Shown here: in pieces, positions 1-8,542 of the stretch
Numbering within the stretch: the first letter of the stretch is position 1
Layout of the letters: every line of letters begins with the position of its first letter
Origin: Dehalococcoidia bacterium
GTDB taxonomy: Bacteria > Chloroflexota > Dehalococcoidia > Lucifugimonadales > Lucifugimonadaceae
Assembly: GCA_012959765.1 (NCBI GenBank)
Contig: DUCO01000030.1
Coordinates: forward strand, 1 to 64,000
DNA length: 64,000 bases
Reading direction: 5' to 3'
The notes under the pieces: model-generated
Database searches by the model: none
Told to the model about the DNA's origin: nothing
What the model saw: only the letters and a program-made list of their open reading frames with translations
Position numbers and translations under genes: made by a program

Positions 1-562
1 GACGCACAATTCGGTTTCGACCCTCATGAACGGTGATCTCAATTCGGCGTCGGCGATTAGAAACGATATTGATTTTGGCAGGTTTCGTCGGGCCGTCATC
101 GAGCATGATGCCCCGCTCAAGCAACCCCTGACCTTCATCAGATAAAGCACTTGCAAGCTCCGCGAGATACGTCTTTTCGATCTCGAAACTGGGGTGCGCC
201 ATCTTCTGCGAAAAGTCGCCATCGTTCGTGAGAAGCAACAGCCCTTCGGTATCGGTATCGAGCCGACCCACCGGGAAGATTCGCTCTCGGACGTTCACCA
301 GTTCCATGACGGTTGGCCGACCGTGCGGATCGGACAGCGTGGTCACATACCCGGTCGGTTTGTTGAGCAGGAAATATCGCTTTTGCTCAAGGGAAACCTG
401 GTTGCCATCAGCAACGATATCGTCGGTTTCGATATCGGCGAAATCGCCAAGATTCGCGGTCTGGCCGTTCACCTTGATACGCCCTTCAACGATCATCTGC
501 TCCGATTTTCGAAGTGATGCGATCCCGGCGGCGGCGAGTATTTTGTGGAGTCGTTGTTTCAT
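1..562 (-). CDS. RluB/RsuA-family rRNA pseudouridine synthase (3' end outside window)
   Basis: The minus-strand frame opens at 562 (MKQRLHKILAAAGI) and runs off the left edge, so the C-terminus is missing. The first ~60 residues form an S4 RNA-binding domain (LRKSEQMIVEGRIKVNG), followed by YFLLNKPTGYVTT and the catalytic motif GRLDTDTEGLLLLTNDG, in which the first Asp is the nucleophile of this family. RsuA/RluB enzymes convert specific uridines in 16S or 23S rRNA to pseudouridine during ribosome assembly. The sequence here does not separate RluB from RsuA or RluE/F, so no symbol is given. The next gene (713, plus strand) is divergent. Confidence 0.9.
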   Translation of the reverse strand, partial: MKQRLHKILAAAGIASLRKSEQMIVEGRIKVNGQTANLGDFADIETDDIVADGNQVSLEQKRYFLLNKPTGYVTTLSDPHGRPTVMELVNVRERIFPVGRLDTDTEGLLLLTNDGDFSQKMAHPSFEIEKTYLAELASALSDEGQGLLERGIMLDDGPTKPAKINIVSNRRRRIEITVHEGRNRIVR

Positions 563-712
563 CTCTGTTAACGAGTCTCTCACAACCATCGTTAATCAGA
601 GTTAACTGCCCCACGGCACACCGCCATCAACACTCGCAACTTGCGACCCAGCGGTTTACCATCGCCAGAGTTGCAACCGGATGGCTCATCCCAAAAAGGC
701 GGAAGACCTCTC

Positions 713-1885
713 ATGACCTACGATCTCGTCATCAAAAACGGCACTGTCATCGACCCGGCGCAGGGCATACACGCCAAGAAAGACATAGCAGTTGCAGGCG
801 GCAAAATCGCTGCGATCGAAGACTACGTTTCCGACGGCGATACCCACGACGTGATCGAAGCCGATGGCCTACTGGTAACACCGGGGCTCGTCGATCTTCA
901 CGTTCACGTTTGGTGGGGTGTCGCCCATCTCGCTATCGAAGCCGACCCCGCCTGCGTACACCGTGGAGTAACTACCGCTATCGATGCCGGATCATCCGGC
1001 TCAAACACTATCGCTGGGTTTCACCGCTACGTCATGGATCAGGCAGCAACCCGCGTTCTAGCGTTTTTGCACATTTCAGGAATGGGTCAACTCGACAACG
1101 ATATCGGGGAACTTGAAGACATCCGCTGGGCACGCGTCGAAAAGGCTGTTGAAGCAGCGAAGTTGCATTCCGACGTGATCGTGGGAATCAAAGTCCGACT
1201 TACTGAAGGTATCGTCGGAAAAAACGACATGGTCGCCCTTGACCGCGCACTCGAAGCAGGTGTCGAGCTGAACAAGCCGGTGATGATCCACATTGGCGGG
1301 TCGATCCACAGTTTTGACGAATTCCTCGAAAAACTGCGCCCCGGCGACATCGTCACCCACTCGTTTACCGGCAACCCGCACGGCATTCTCGACAACAACA
1401 ACAAGGTTATCGACGCTGCCTGGGACGCCATGAAACGTGGAATCATCTTCGACGTCGGCCACGGCGCGGGTTCGTTCTCGTTCCCGGTTGCCGAGGCTTG
1501 CATGGAGCAGGGACTTGGGCCGGGAACCGTGTCGTCCGATGTTCACCGCTACAACGTTCGAGGGCCGGTTTTCGATCTCATGACGACGCTTTCGAAGTAC
1601 ATGTACCTCGGCTACTCGATCGACGATGCACTGGCGCTTGGGACCTCGAAGCCGTCGGCGGCGGTTGGACTCCCCGATCACATCGGAACGCTAAAAGTCG
1701 GCGCCGATGCCGACATCGCAGTGATTCAGCTTCGAGAAGGACCAGTAACTTTCACCGATGCACCCGGCAACACCCGTGCAAGTAACGAGCTGCTGCTCCC
1801 TGTAGAAACGCTCCGCAAAGGCCAACGGTTCAACCCCGTGCACTCGGTTCACCCGAAGCTAGTAGGACACCCGCACTCGCATTAG
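713..1885 (+). CDS. Amidohydrolase (dihydroorotase/deacetylase-like metallohydrolase)
   Basis: A 390-residue metal-dependent hydrolase of the amidohydrolase superfamily. The start at 713 (MTYDLVIKNGTVIDP) gives the family's usual N-terminal beta-sandwich strand; the frame is open further upstream but that part has no family similarity. PGLVDLHVHVWWG near residue 65 carries the HxH metal ligands, MIHIGG and DIVTHSFTG supply later His ligands, and SSDVHRYN supplies the Asp/His near the active site. The C-terminal part (GTLKVGADADIAVI) is the returning sandwich typical of these enzymes. The closest type is the predicted amidohydrolase/deacetylase group rather than true PyrC. The substrate is unknown. 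It stands alone, divergent from the pseudouridine synthase. Confidence 0.88.
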   Translation: MTYDLVIKNGTVIDPAQGIHAKKDIAVAGGKIAAIEDYVSDGDTHDVIEADGLLVTPGLVDLHVHVWWGVAHLAIEADPACVHRGVTTAIDAGSSGSNTIAGFHRYVMDQAATRVLAFLHISGMGQLDNDIGELEDIRWARVEKAVEAAKLHSDVIVGIKVRLTEGIVGKNDMVALDRALEAGVELNKPVMIHIGGSIHSFDEFLEKLRPGDIVTHSFTGNPHGILDNNNKVIDAAWDAMKRGIIFDVGHGAGSFSFPVAEACMEQGLGPGTVSSDVHRYNVRGPVFDLMTTLSKYMYLGYSIDDALALGTSKPSAAVGLPDHIGTLKVGADADIAVIQLREGPVTFTDAPGNTRASNELLLPVETLRKGQRFNPVHSVHPKLVGHPHSH

Positions 1886-2017
1886 TGAGAGTTGGTTAAG
1901 GGATCATCGGTGGTTGGGCGACTCGCCGGGTGCCAAATGCCCGAGGTGCGCGCCCCCTCCAAATCCCTCTGTTCCGATGACTCCACTCGGGAAATCTCCG
2001 GTCGGAAACTGGGTTCT

Positions 2018-2710
2018 TCACCGCGTCCGATACGCAGCCCGCAGCTCACTCCGCGCCGGCTCTGGCAGGTACTTCACTGCCTCTCGAAACGTCACTCCTG
2101 AAATTACTGGAATATGGCGGCGAACGTAAACCTCAACCTGTTCGGGCCTGACTTTTGACACATCACGCAGGGTCCAACCGGTTACCTTTCAAATGAAGAA
2201 TTCCTTTTCTTCAATCATCGAATCGGCGTAGCGAACGAATCGTTCCCAGTACTTTTCATCCCGCACCAAACCTGCCATCAACACGAGAATCGAATATCGC
2301 CTCACCCAGAAATTCTCGTCGGTACTCCAGGCGTCAAGCATCTCTCCGACACTTGTACTTGGCTTCCCCTGTCCACCAGAAGCCCACCCGGCTTGCTCAG
2401 CGGATCGACGAGTACCTGCATCTTCAGGTTCAAGTAGGCCAGAGTATCGATCAAGAAGAAACACACCGAACAACTGCATCTCGAAATACGTGGAATCGAA
2501 GCACTCAACCGACTTCTGTATCAGTACTGCCCGCTCGGAAATCGGATTTTCTCGCGCTTCACATTTGATCGCGCCGCGAACCACTGGAACAGCGACTCCA
2601 AAAAAATCGAGGTCAGACTTCAGATAAGACTTTTGACGCGGCGCACGTTCGGCCGATCCGTCGAGAGCGAACAGACGCGCAACATGATCCAGATCTAAAA
2701 TCGGATTTTC
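2018..2710 (-). pseudogene. DNA alkylation repair (AlkD-like) gene with internal TGA and no normal start
   Basis: The minus frame just after the cyclase stop reads ENPILDLDHVARLFALDG, KSYLKSDLDFFGVAVP, then VRGAIKCE and STDENFWVRRYSILVL, a typical AlkD HEAT-like repeat glycosylase. A TGA at 2191-2189 falls where the family has Arg (EEKEFFI-stop-KVTGWTLRDVSK; usually FFIRKAIGW). The same frame then continues to a normal end (PEPARSELRAAYRTR) at 2018. No ATG, GTG or TTG precedes the conserved N-terminus: the first GTG would remove about 40 residues. The frame is shared with the upstream cyclase, whose TAG stop immediately precedes it. The family excises alkylated bases. I call it a pseudogene; no frameshift is needed to explain it. 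Confidence 0.8.
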
Positions 2711-3499
2711 CTACTCGAATGGCGTGTTCACGTGCACACCAAAAGCCTCTTCTTTCCCTCGTACGTCGAGAGATTGCATCGGCACATCTGGGTGCACACT
2801 CGACACATTCGAATAAACGCTTTCGGAAACAACAATCTCGCCGGCTTTTGCATGGCTCTGCAATCGGGCGGCCGTGTTCACGGTATCCCCAGGGGCAGTG
2901 AAATCGTTTACCGCGCCCGTACCAACCTTCCCAACGTATACCTGACCAAAGTTGATGCCAATACCAACCGGAAGCCATGGTTCTTTACCAGGCTGATTGC
3001 CGACACCTTTAAGAATGCCCACAGCGGCTTTTACCGCGGCAGTCGGAGCGTCGTCATGGAAAGCCGGCACGAAAAAGGCCACCACTTCGTCATCGATCAT
3101 CTTGTCGATAATCGCGTGCTCCGGCAGCAACGCATCCATCGCCGCTTTATAGAAGCGATTCAACAAGGCAGCGAATTCAGTCGGACCAATCTTTTCAGCA
3201 ATTGCAGTTGAGCCGCGAACATCTGCAAAAACTACTGCGATATCAATTTCCGCAGCACCGGAGGGAAGGATGTCGTCTCAGAGATTACACATCGCAGGAT
3301 TTTTTTTACGAGAAGGAGTCCTCCCCCGCAGTGTTTTCATTACTGCGCCACCGAATCCGCTCAAAGGAATCAGGCACATGCCACAGCGATTGGCAACAGG
3401 CAGGTACGACGATGGTTTGTCGATGTGTCCATCTGTCAGAACAGTTCGCCACAATTCGGCAATTTCTGGGTCGACGGCAGCGTGGTTATGTTCTGTCAT
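2711..3499 (-). pseudogene. Class III adenylate/guanylate cyclase gene with in-frame TGA
   Basis: The frame opens at 3499 (MTEHNHAAVDPEIAELW) and is broken by TGA at 3280-3278. Beyond it the same frame continues DDILPSGAAEIDIAVVFADV, then RGSTAIAEKIG, GIGINFGQVYVGKVG and DFTAPGDTVNTAARLQ, the usual class III cyclase core, to a TAG at 2713-2711. The N-terminal part has a Cys cluster (NRCGMC...NPAMCNL-stop-DDI). In related proteins the pattern is CxxC...CxxC, so the stop sits exactly at the fourth Cys. These proteins make cyclic nucleotides, often as stand-alone catalytic domains with a zinc-type N-terminus. Without readthrough or restart the product lacks either the catalytic or the Cys domain. 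Confidence 0.8.
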
Positions 3500-3697
3500 A
3501 TAGCTTCAAGGCTTGGTTCATTGAATAGATGTGAACGAATTATGTTGAGTTTCGTCTGAATATCGAATATTCAGCAATCCATTTACTCCAATCTCACGCA
3601 CATTCGCCATGGTTCGCATATTCTTGGGTGCGAACATAATACGTTTGAGTACTAAATCGGCCGATCAATTCAAATTAGTCGACCGGGAGGCCAGTGG

Positions 3698-4972
3698 ATG
3701 GCGAAGAAGAACGGACGAATCGGAATTCTTGTAGGTGGTGGCCCAGCGCCAGGCATCAACAGTGTTATCGCAGCCGCAGTTATCGAAGCCGTTAACTCTG
3801 GCTACGAAGCCGTGGGTTTCAAAAATGGATACGAATTCCTCGTCAAAGGTGATACATCGCAAAATGTCGAACTCGGTATCGACGATGTAACAACAATCCA
3901 CACCCAGGGTGGCTCTATTCTCCACACGTCCCGCACCAACCCAACCAAGCGGGTAGAAGATCTCGAAACCTGCGTCGCCACGCTCAAAAAGCTGGATATC
4001 AGCCACCTGATTACGATCGGTGGGGATGACACCGCGTTCGGCGCGTCGGAAATTGCCCGCGCTGCCAACGGCGAAATACGAGTTGCGCACGTCCCGAAAA
4101 CCATCGATAACGACCTGCCGCTCCCCGGCGACATGCCGACTTTCGGCTACGAGACGGCTCGACACGTCGGCGCTGGAATCGTGATGAACCTCAAGGAAGA
4201 CTCGCGCACAACCAACCGCTGGTACTTCATCGTTGCGATGGGTCGGCACGCAGGTCATCTGGCTCTTGGAATCGGTAAGGCTGCGGCCTCCACTATCACT
4301 CTCATTCCAGAAGAATTCCCCGGAAAAACTGTAAGCCTTTCGGAAGTTTGTGATGTGCTTGAAGGGGCGATTCTCAAATGCCGAGTAACGGGCCGACCCG
4401 ACGGCGTGGCAATTATCGCTGAAGGCATTGCCAGCAAGCTAAACATGAGCGATCTGCGAAACATCGCCGGAGTTGAAATTCCTCGTGACGAGTACGGCAA
4501 CATCAGGCTTGCCGATCTGCCACTCGCTCGCATCCTCAGGACCGAGGTAGAACGCCGGTTCAAGGAACGTGGCGAAGCCATGAGCATCGTCGATCTCACT
4601 TTAGGCTACGAACTCCGTTCAGCTGCTCCAATTCCTTTCGATATCGACTACACACGAACCCTCGGCCACGGCGCCGTGCGCTTCCTGCTAGAAGACACTC
4701 CCGAGGGAGAAGAAGCGATTCATGGCGCCATGATCTGCATCGTTGGCAGTCAGCAACGTGCGGTTCCGTTCGAAGATATGCGAGACCCCGAAACTGGCAA
4801 GACCGCCATCCGCATGGTCGACACGACCAAGCTCTACTACGACGTCGCTCGCCGATACATGATTCGCCTCGAACAGTCGGATCTGGAAGACGAAGAAATG
4901 CTGAAACTACTCGCCGACAGCGCGTCGATGCACCCAGAAGCGTTCAAACGACGGTTCCGAGTAAAGAGCTAA
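3698..4972 (+). CDS. pfp: PPi-type 6-phosphofructokinase
   Basis: A 424-residue phosphofructokinase that phosphorylates fructose 6-phosphate in glycolysis. GGGPAPGIN (13-21) is the donor loop. GGDDT (108-112) has Asp where ATP-PFKs have Gly (GGDGS), and PKTIDND (133-139) has Lys; together these indicate pyrophosphate as donor and hence a reversible reaction. MGRHAGHLA and the late YELRSAAPIPFD region match the longer PPi-PFK branch. The start at 3698 follows a GGGAGG sequence about 10 bases upstream. It is followed after 14 bases by ccmA, though the two need not be functionally linked. Confidence 0.92.
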   Translation: MAKKNGRIGILVGGGPAPGINSVIAAAVIEAVNSGYEAVGFKNGYEFLVKGDTSQNVELGIDDVTTIHTQGGSILHTSRTNPTKRVEDLETCVATLKKLDISHLITIGGDDTAFGASEIARAANGEIRVAHVPKTIDNDLPLPGDMPTFGYETARHVGAGIVMNLKEDSRTTNRWYFIVAMGRHAGHLALGIGKAAASTITLIPEEFPGKTVSLSEVCDVLEGAILKCRVTGRPDGVAIIAEGIASKLNMSDLRNIAGVEIPRDEYGNIRLADLPLARILRTEVERRFKERGEAMSIVDLTLGYELRSAAPIPFDIDYTRTLGHGAVRFLLEDTPEGEEAIHGAMICIVGSQQRAVPFEDMRDPETGKTAIRMVDTTKLYYDVARRYMIRLEQSDLEDEEMLKLLADSASMHPEAFKRRFRVKS

Positions 4973-4986
4973 CGGGTAAAACCAAA

Positions 4987-5727
4987 GTGGTTAGCCAAGC
5001 GACTCAACTGGCCGTCAAAGCCGAAGCTATCGTCAAGAACTATGGCGAAACAGCCGTTCTTCGCGGCCTCGAGCTGTCGCTCCCAGTCGGTGAAGTTACC
5101 GTGCTGCTTGGCACTAACGGAGCTGGCAAAACGACGTTGCTTAGAATTCTGGCGATGCTCACTTCGATCGACTCCGGAAATGTTTCGATCTACGGAACCG
5201 ATCTCAGCCGTAATGGCCCAGACGTTCGTGCCCTAACGGGGTCGGTTTTACACTCGCCAATGCTCTACGCCGATATGACGATTCGGGAAAACCTGATGTT
5301 TTTTGCCGAGATGTACCGGCTCCAGAACGTCGACGATCTGATCGCCCAGACGACCGAAAAGGTGGGCATTGAGCAACGAATCGATGACAGGGTTCGAACG
5401 CTGTCGCACGGCTTTCAGAAACGGGTAGCGCTGGCGCGTGCCTTGATGCACGATCCGCAGCTGCTGTTGCTCGACGAACCGGAATCGGGACTCGATACAC
5501 GGTCGGTTTCGAGGCTCGACCAGATAATCGACGATTACAGATCGGCTGGTCGAACGGTCGTGATGACCACCCACATCGTCGAACACGCCCTCGAGATAGC
5601 AGATCGGGCAGTCGTCCTTAACAACGGGTTGGTCGGTCTCAATTCGGCCAACCCATCTGGCGACCGAGCCGAAATCCTCGCTGCCTACTCGCCCGACACC
5701 GAATCGTCAGGCAGCGCCCACCAATGA
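4987..5727 (+). CDS. ccmA: Heme exporter ATP-binding protein CcmA
   Basis: A 246-residue ABC ATPase with Walker A GTNGAGKTT (42-50), a variant signature LSHGFQKRVALARAL, Walker B LLLLDEPESGLD, and the switch His in TTHIVEHA. It starts with GTG. It overlaps ccmB by four bases (ATGA) and heads a ccmABC-D-like-E run, which identifies it as CcmA. With CcmB and CcmC it uses ATP to release holo-CcmE after heme loading in system I cytochrome c maturation. On its own it could be any ABC-2-type ATPase; the neighbours decide the call. Confidence 0.88.
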   Translation: MVSQATQLAVKAEAIVKNYGETAVLRGLELSLPVGEVTVLLGTNGAGKTTLLRILAMLTSIDSGNVSIYGTDLSRNGPDVRALTGSVLHSPMLYADMTIRENLMFFAEMYRLQNVDDLIAQTTEKVGIEQRIDDRVRTLSHGFQKRVALARALMHDPQLLLLDEPESGLDTRSVSRLDQIIDDYRSAGRTVVMTTHIVEHALEIADRAVVLNNGLVGLNSANPSGDRAEILAAYSPDTESSGSAHQ

Positions 5728-6398
5728 AGGGTTCACTCGCCATCATATGGGCGATCGGTCGAAAAGACCTGCTGCTCGAAATCCGCAACAAAGACGTCGT
5801 TGTCGCTGTCGCTGGATTCGCCCTTTTGGTGGTCGTTATCTTCACTTTCGCAACCGACCTAAATCAGGCGAATGCGAAGCTTGTCGGACCCGGCGTGCTG
5901 TGGGCAGGAATCGCCTTTGCGGGAGTAACCGGGCTCAACCGGGCGTTCGCACTGGAAGTCGAAGGCAACACGCTCGAAGCACTGATGCTTGCGCCAATTA
6001 GCCGTGATCTCATTTATCTCGGCAAGGCACTCGGAAACTTCCTGTTTATCACTGTCGCACAGATCATCGTAATCCCCGTGTTCGCCGTTCTGTTCAACCT
6101 AGTCGTTTTCCGATGGGAGATGCTCGCGATAAGCCTGCTCACCACTCTGGGATTCAGCGCCGTTGGAACACTATTCGCCGCGATGTCGGTACGTGTGCGA
6201 GCAAGGGAAGTGATGCTGCCGCTACTGTTCCTGCCAGTGGTTACGCCGCTACTCATGGCTGCTGTCGAATCGACAAGCCACATGGTGAACGGCCGAAGCT
6301 GGTCCGATATGTCGCAGTGGCTACAGCTAGCGGTTGCATTCGACGTCGCGTTCATCGTCGTATCGGCATTCATTTTCCAACACATCCTCGAAGACTAA
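5724..6398 (+). CDS. ccmB: Heme exporter membrane protein CcmB
   Basis: A 224-residue integral membrane protein with about six hydrophobic segments. The N-terminal IGRKDLLLEIRNKDVV is typical of CcmB, followed by VLWAGIAFAGVTGLNRAF and PVVTPLLMAAV. It is the membrane partner of CcmA in the CcmABCD complex of the cytoplasmic membrane. Its start overlaps the ccmA stop, so the two are translationally coupled. The length matches the family (about 220 residues). Confidence 0.9.
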   Translation: MKGSLAIIWAIGRKDLLLEIRNKDVVVAVAGFALLVVVIFTFATDLNQANAKLVGPGVLWAGIAFAGVTGLNRAFALEVEGNTLEALMLAPISRDLIYLGKALGNFLFITVAQIIVIPVFAVLFNLVVFRWEMLAISLLTTLGFSAVGTLFAAMSVRVRAREVMLPLLFLPVVTPLLMAAVESTSHMVNGRSWSDMSQWLQLAVAFDVAFIVVSAFIFQHILED

Positions 6399-6509
6399 GC
6401 CTGAGTAAATCGACATGCCGAACACATACAAAGTTTTCTCTGATTTAAACCACGTTCGTGATAAAATTCTCTAAGTTTTGCGCCAAAGAAAACTGTAAAT
6501 CCATTCTCG

Positions 6510-7223
6510 ATGACCAAAGTTCTTAACCTACTCGACCCACTGCTGATCCTCAGCGCCGCCCTCATGGGTCTAACGCTGTACCTCATATTCGTGTGGGTTC
6601 CCACCGAGCTGAACCAGGGCGCAGTGCAGCGAATCCTCTACTTCCACGTTCCCGTGGCATGGGGATCGATGCTCGGAATTTTCGTCGTAAGCGGCAGCTC
6701 CTTCATGTATCTGTGGAAAAAGAACGAAAAGTGGGACCGACTCGCAGTTGCTTCCGCCGAGGTTGGAGTGGTTTTCGGTGGGCTGATGCTGCTCACCGGA
6801 ATGATCTGGGCACGACCTGTATGGGCAGTGTGGTGGACCGGTGAGGCAAAACTCACAACGGCGCTGATTCTGTTCTTCATCTACGTGGCTTACCTGATGT
6901 TCAGGGCTTACTTCCCGCCCGGAGCACAACGCATGCGACTCGCAGCGATCATCGGACTAATCGGTGCAATCGACACGCCGATCATCTACTTCGCTGCCAA
7001 CCTGTGGGCGGACGCGCACCCGCCAATCATTGCAGGACCCGCCGCCGACGCAGAATCGACATTGGGGAGCGATCTGGGGATGGTGCTTCTGGCATCGACC
7101 TTAACGTTCACTTTCATATTTATCTATCTCGTTCAAACCCGGTACAAGATCCGAAAATCCGAGGATGATTTGATCGAACTCAAGCGAGCTTCAACAGCGG
7201 CAGTAATGACGGGGGCAAATTGA
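6510..7223 (+). CDS. ccmC: Heme handling protein CcmC
   Basis: A 237-residue membrane protein of the CcmC/CcsA heme-handling family. YFHVPVAWGSM near residue 47 carries the first conserved heme-ligand His. The periplasmic Trp-rich stretch is RPVWAVWWTGEAKLTT, a variant of the usual WxWDxRLT. Five or six membrane spans are visible. CcmC presents heme to CcmE on the outer face of the membrane. It lies 111 bases after ccmB, and its stop overlaps the next start. The ATG at 6510 fits the family start. Confidence 0.9.
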   Translation: MTKVLNLLDPLLILSAALMGLTLYLIFVWVPTELNQGAVQRILYFHVPVAWGSMLGIFVVSGSSFMYLWKKNEKWDRLAVASAEVGVVFGGLMLLTGMIWARPVWAVWWTGEAKLTTALILFFIYVAYLMFRAYFPPGAQRMRLAAIIGLIGAIDTPIIYFAANLWADAHPPIIAGPAADAESTLGSDLGMVLLASTLTFTFIFIYLVQTRYKIRKSEDDLIELKRASTAAVMTGAN

Positions 7224-7756
7224 CCGTGACCAGAACCATTACCAGGGCTGGAGCACTCCGCATCGCCTTTGCGATGATCGTCGCTCTTAGTCTTTCGATA
7301 GTTCAAACGAATGTTTCTTCGGCACAGGACGCATCGGTGCTCAGTGGAATCGTGGTCGGTGTAGAAACCGATGAAAACGGGAATTTGACCAGATTCGCGG
7401 TGTCGGACTCATCGGGCGAAGTGACCACTTTTGAGCTTTCTGCCGATACCCAGTACGGTCTAGAAAATCAGGCTGGCGATCGCTGGGTGTCGAATCAGGG
7501 CGATGAGCCCTCCGAAGCCGCACGACGCCTGCGAGACCACCGTGAGCGTTTCGCCCCGATCACCGTTTCTTTTGAAAACGGAACCGCACTTTCGGTCGTA
7601 GAACGAGAAGAAGGCAAACTCGAAGCCAATCTCGGCTACCTGTTCGCGGTGTTCGCAATTACGTGGGCGCTGTTCTTCGCATACGTGCTGTACGTGGGTA
7701 GCAAGCAGCGCGTGTTGCAACACGAAATCGCAAAGCTACAAGACAAACTCGGCTAG
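7220..7756 (+). CDS. CcmD-like protein with an N-terminal exported domain
   Basis: 178 residues. A signal-like segment (AFAMIVALSLSIVQT) precedes an exported domain of about 100 residues with alternating beta-type sequence (GIVVGVETDENGNLTRFAV). The C-terminus GYLFAVFAITWALFFAYVLY is a single membrane span followed by a short basic helical tail (SKQRVLQHEIAKLQDKLG), the pattern of CcmD. Classical CcmD is only about 50-70 residues, so this is an enlarged form. The start is TTG at 7220 overlapping the ccmC stop, or GTG at 7226. Its place between ccmC and ccmE supports a role in the CcmABCD complex that releases heme-loaded CcmE. Confidence 0.7.
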   Translation: MTVTRTITRAGALRIAFAMIVALSLSIVQTNVSSAQDASVLSGIVVGVETDENGNLTRFAVSDSSGEVTTFELSADTQYGLENQAGDRWVSNQGDEPSEAARRLRDHRERFAPITVSFENGTALSVVEREEGKLEANLGYLFAVFAITWALFFAYVLYVGSKQRVLQHEIAKLQDKLG

Positions 7757-7781
7757 AGCCCCTTAGACTTCAAATAGAGAT

Positions 7782-8342
7782 ATGACAGAAGAAAACAACG
7801 ACCAGCAGCACGATATCGAATCGACTCCAGTAGTGGTTACGCCTGCGCGCACATCGACACTTATGGGTCCCCGCGCCAAGCTGGCGTTCACCTTCGTACT
7901 TGTAGCCGGGGCGCTTGCTTACTTCGCCTTTACGGCGTTTCAGGGTGCGACTGTCGACTACTTGTCGGTGGAGCAGGCTTCAACTCAATCGCCTACTGCT
8001 GTAGATCGACAGGTTGGCGTTATCGGCAAGCTCGTCCAAGACTCTTACGTCAGAGACGCCGATGGCCTAACCGCCCACTTCTCAATCAAAGATGAAGACG
8101 GTCTTGAAGAGCTGGACATCACCTACACAGGTGAAATAGGGCAGGTGTTTTTCAACGATCATTCAGAGATCATCCTGCAGGGACAAAAACTGGCTGACGG
8201 GTCATTTACTGCCGACAACCTGACCGTGCGTTGTCCTTCGAAGTACCTGACCGAGGCCGAGCAGGCTGAAATCGAAGCCCAGAACAACGGCGACCCTGCC
8301 GCACCGCCCTACCAGCCCGACTACTTCGACCAGGAAGCGTAG
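7782..8342 (+). CDS. ccmE: Cytochrome c maturation heme chaperone CcmE (CXXXY type)
   Basis: 186 residues: a cytoplasmic N-terminus, one membrane span (LAFTFVLVAGALAYFAFTAF, about 34-53), and a periplasmic OB-fold with DYLSVEQA, VGVIGKLV and the long FSIKDEDGLEELDITYTGEI hairpin. Classical CcmE binds heme through His in a HxxxY motif. Here the position reads CPSKY, the Cys-type CXXXY known from archaeal and some sulfate-reducer CcmE proteins. The tail after it is acidic and Pro-rich. It is the last gene of the ccm run; ccmF, ccmG and ccmH are not in the window. Confidence 0.9.
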   Translation: MTEENNDQQHDIESTPVVVTPARTSTLMGPRAKLAFTFVLVAGALAYFAFTAFQGATVDYLSVEQASTQSPTAVDRQVGVIGKLVQDSYVRDADGLTAHFSIKDEDGLEELDITYTGEIGQVFFNDHSEIILQGQKLADGSFTADNLTVRCPSKYLTEAEQAEIEAQNNGDPAAPPYQPDYFDQEA

Positions 8343-8365
8343 TTCGGGCGGGCTACGCCCACGTT

Positions 8366-8526
8366 TGTCATTGCAAGGGGCGAGGGACGAACGACGTGGC
8401 AATCAATGATCGTCATCGGTAACGGGTCACTTTAGGGCGAGACTTCTCTGGGGATAGTAGCTCCGTACTTGAACACAGCGTTGCTCAGAGTAGGCTATTG
8501 CCACGTCGTGCCTGCCCGCAATGACA
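8366..8526. repeat. REP-like inverted repeat pair
   Basis: The left arm (8366-8403) runs TGTCATTGCAAGGGGCGAGG to ACGACGTGGCAAT. The right arm (8497-8526) is its approximate reverse complement, ATTGCCACGTCGTG...GCAATGACA. This is the widespread TCATTGCGAGG...GTGGCAATC dispersed repeat type found between bacterial genes. It fills the gap between ccmE and the convergent MFS gene. About 93 bases lie between the arms, in which I see no gene. Confidence 0.75.
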
Positions 8527-8542
8527 GGCACTGCGGCAAGCC

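Noticed and set aside
1892-2129. Short plus-strand frames after the amidohydrolase
   Set aside because: They are antisense to the readable AlkD C-terminus and have no motif.
3278-3280. Genome-wide recoding of TGA
   Set aside because: Many intact genes here end in TGA at the expected place (for example ccmC and cyclase-independent genes with ATGA overlaps), and the other broken genes carry TAG or TAA, so a changed code is not supported.
3665-4258. A 197-codon minus-strand frame opposite pfp
   Set aside because: It mirrors a strongly conserved kinase on the other strand and shows no domain of its own.
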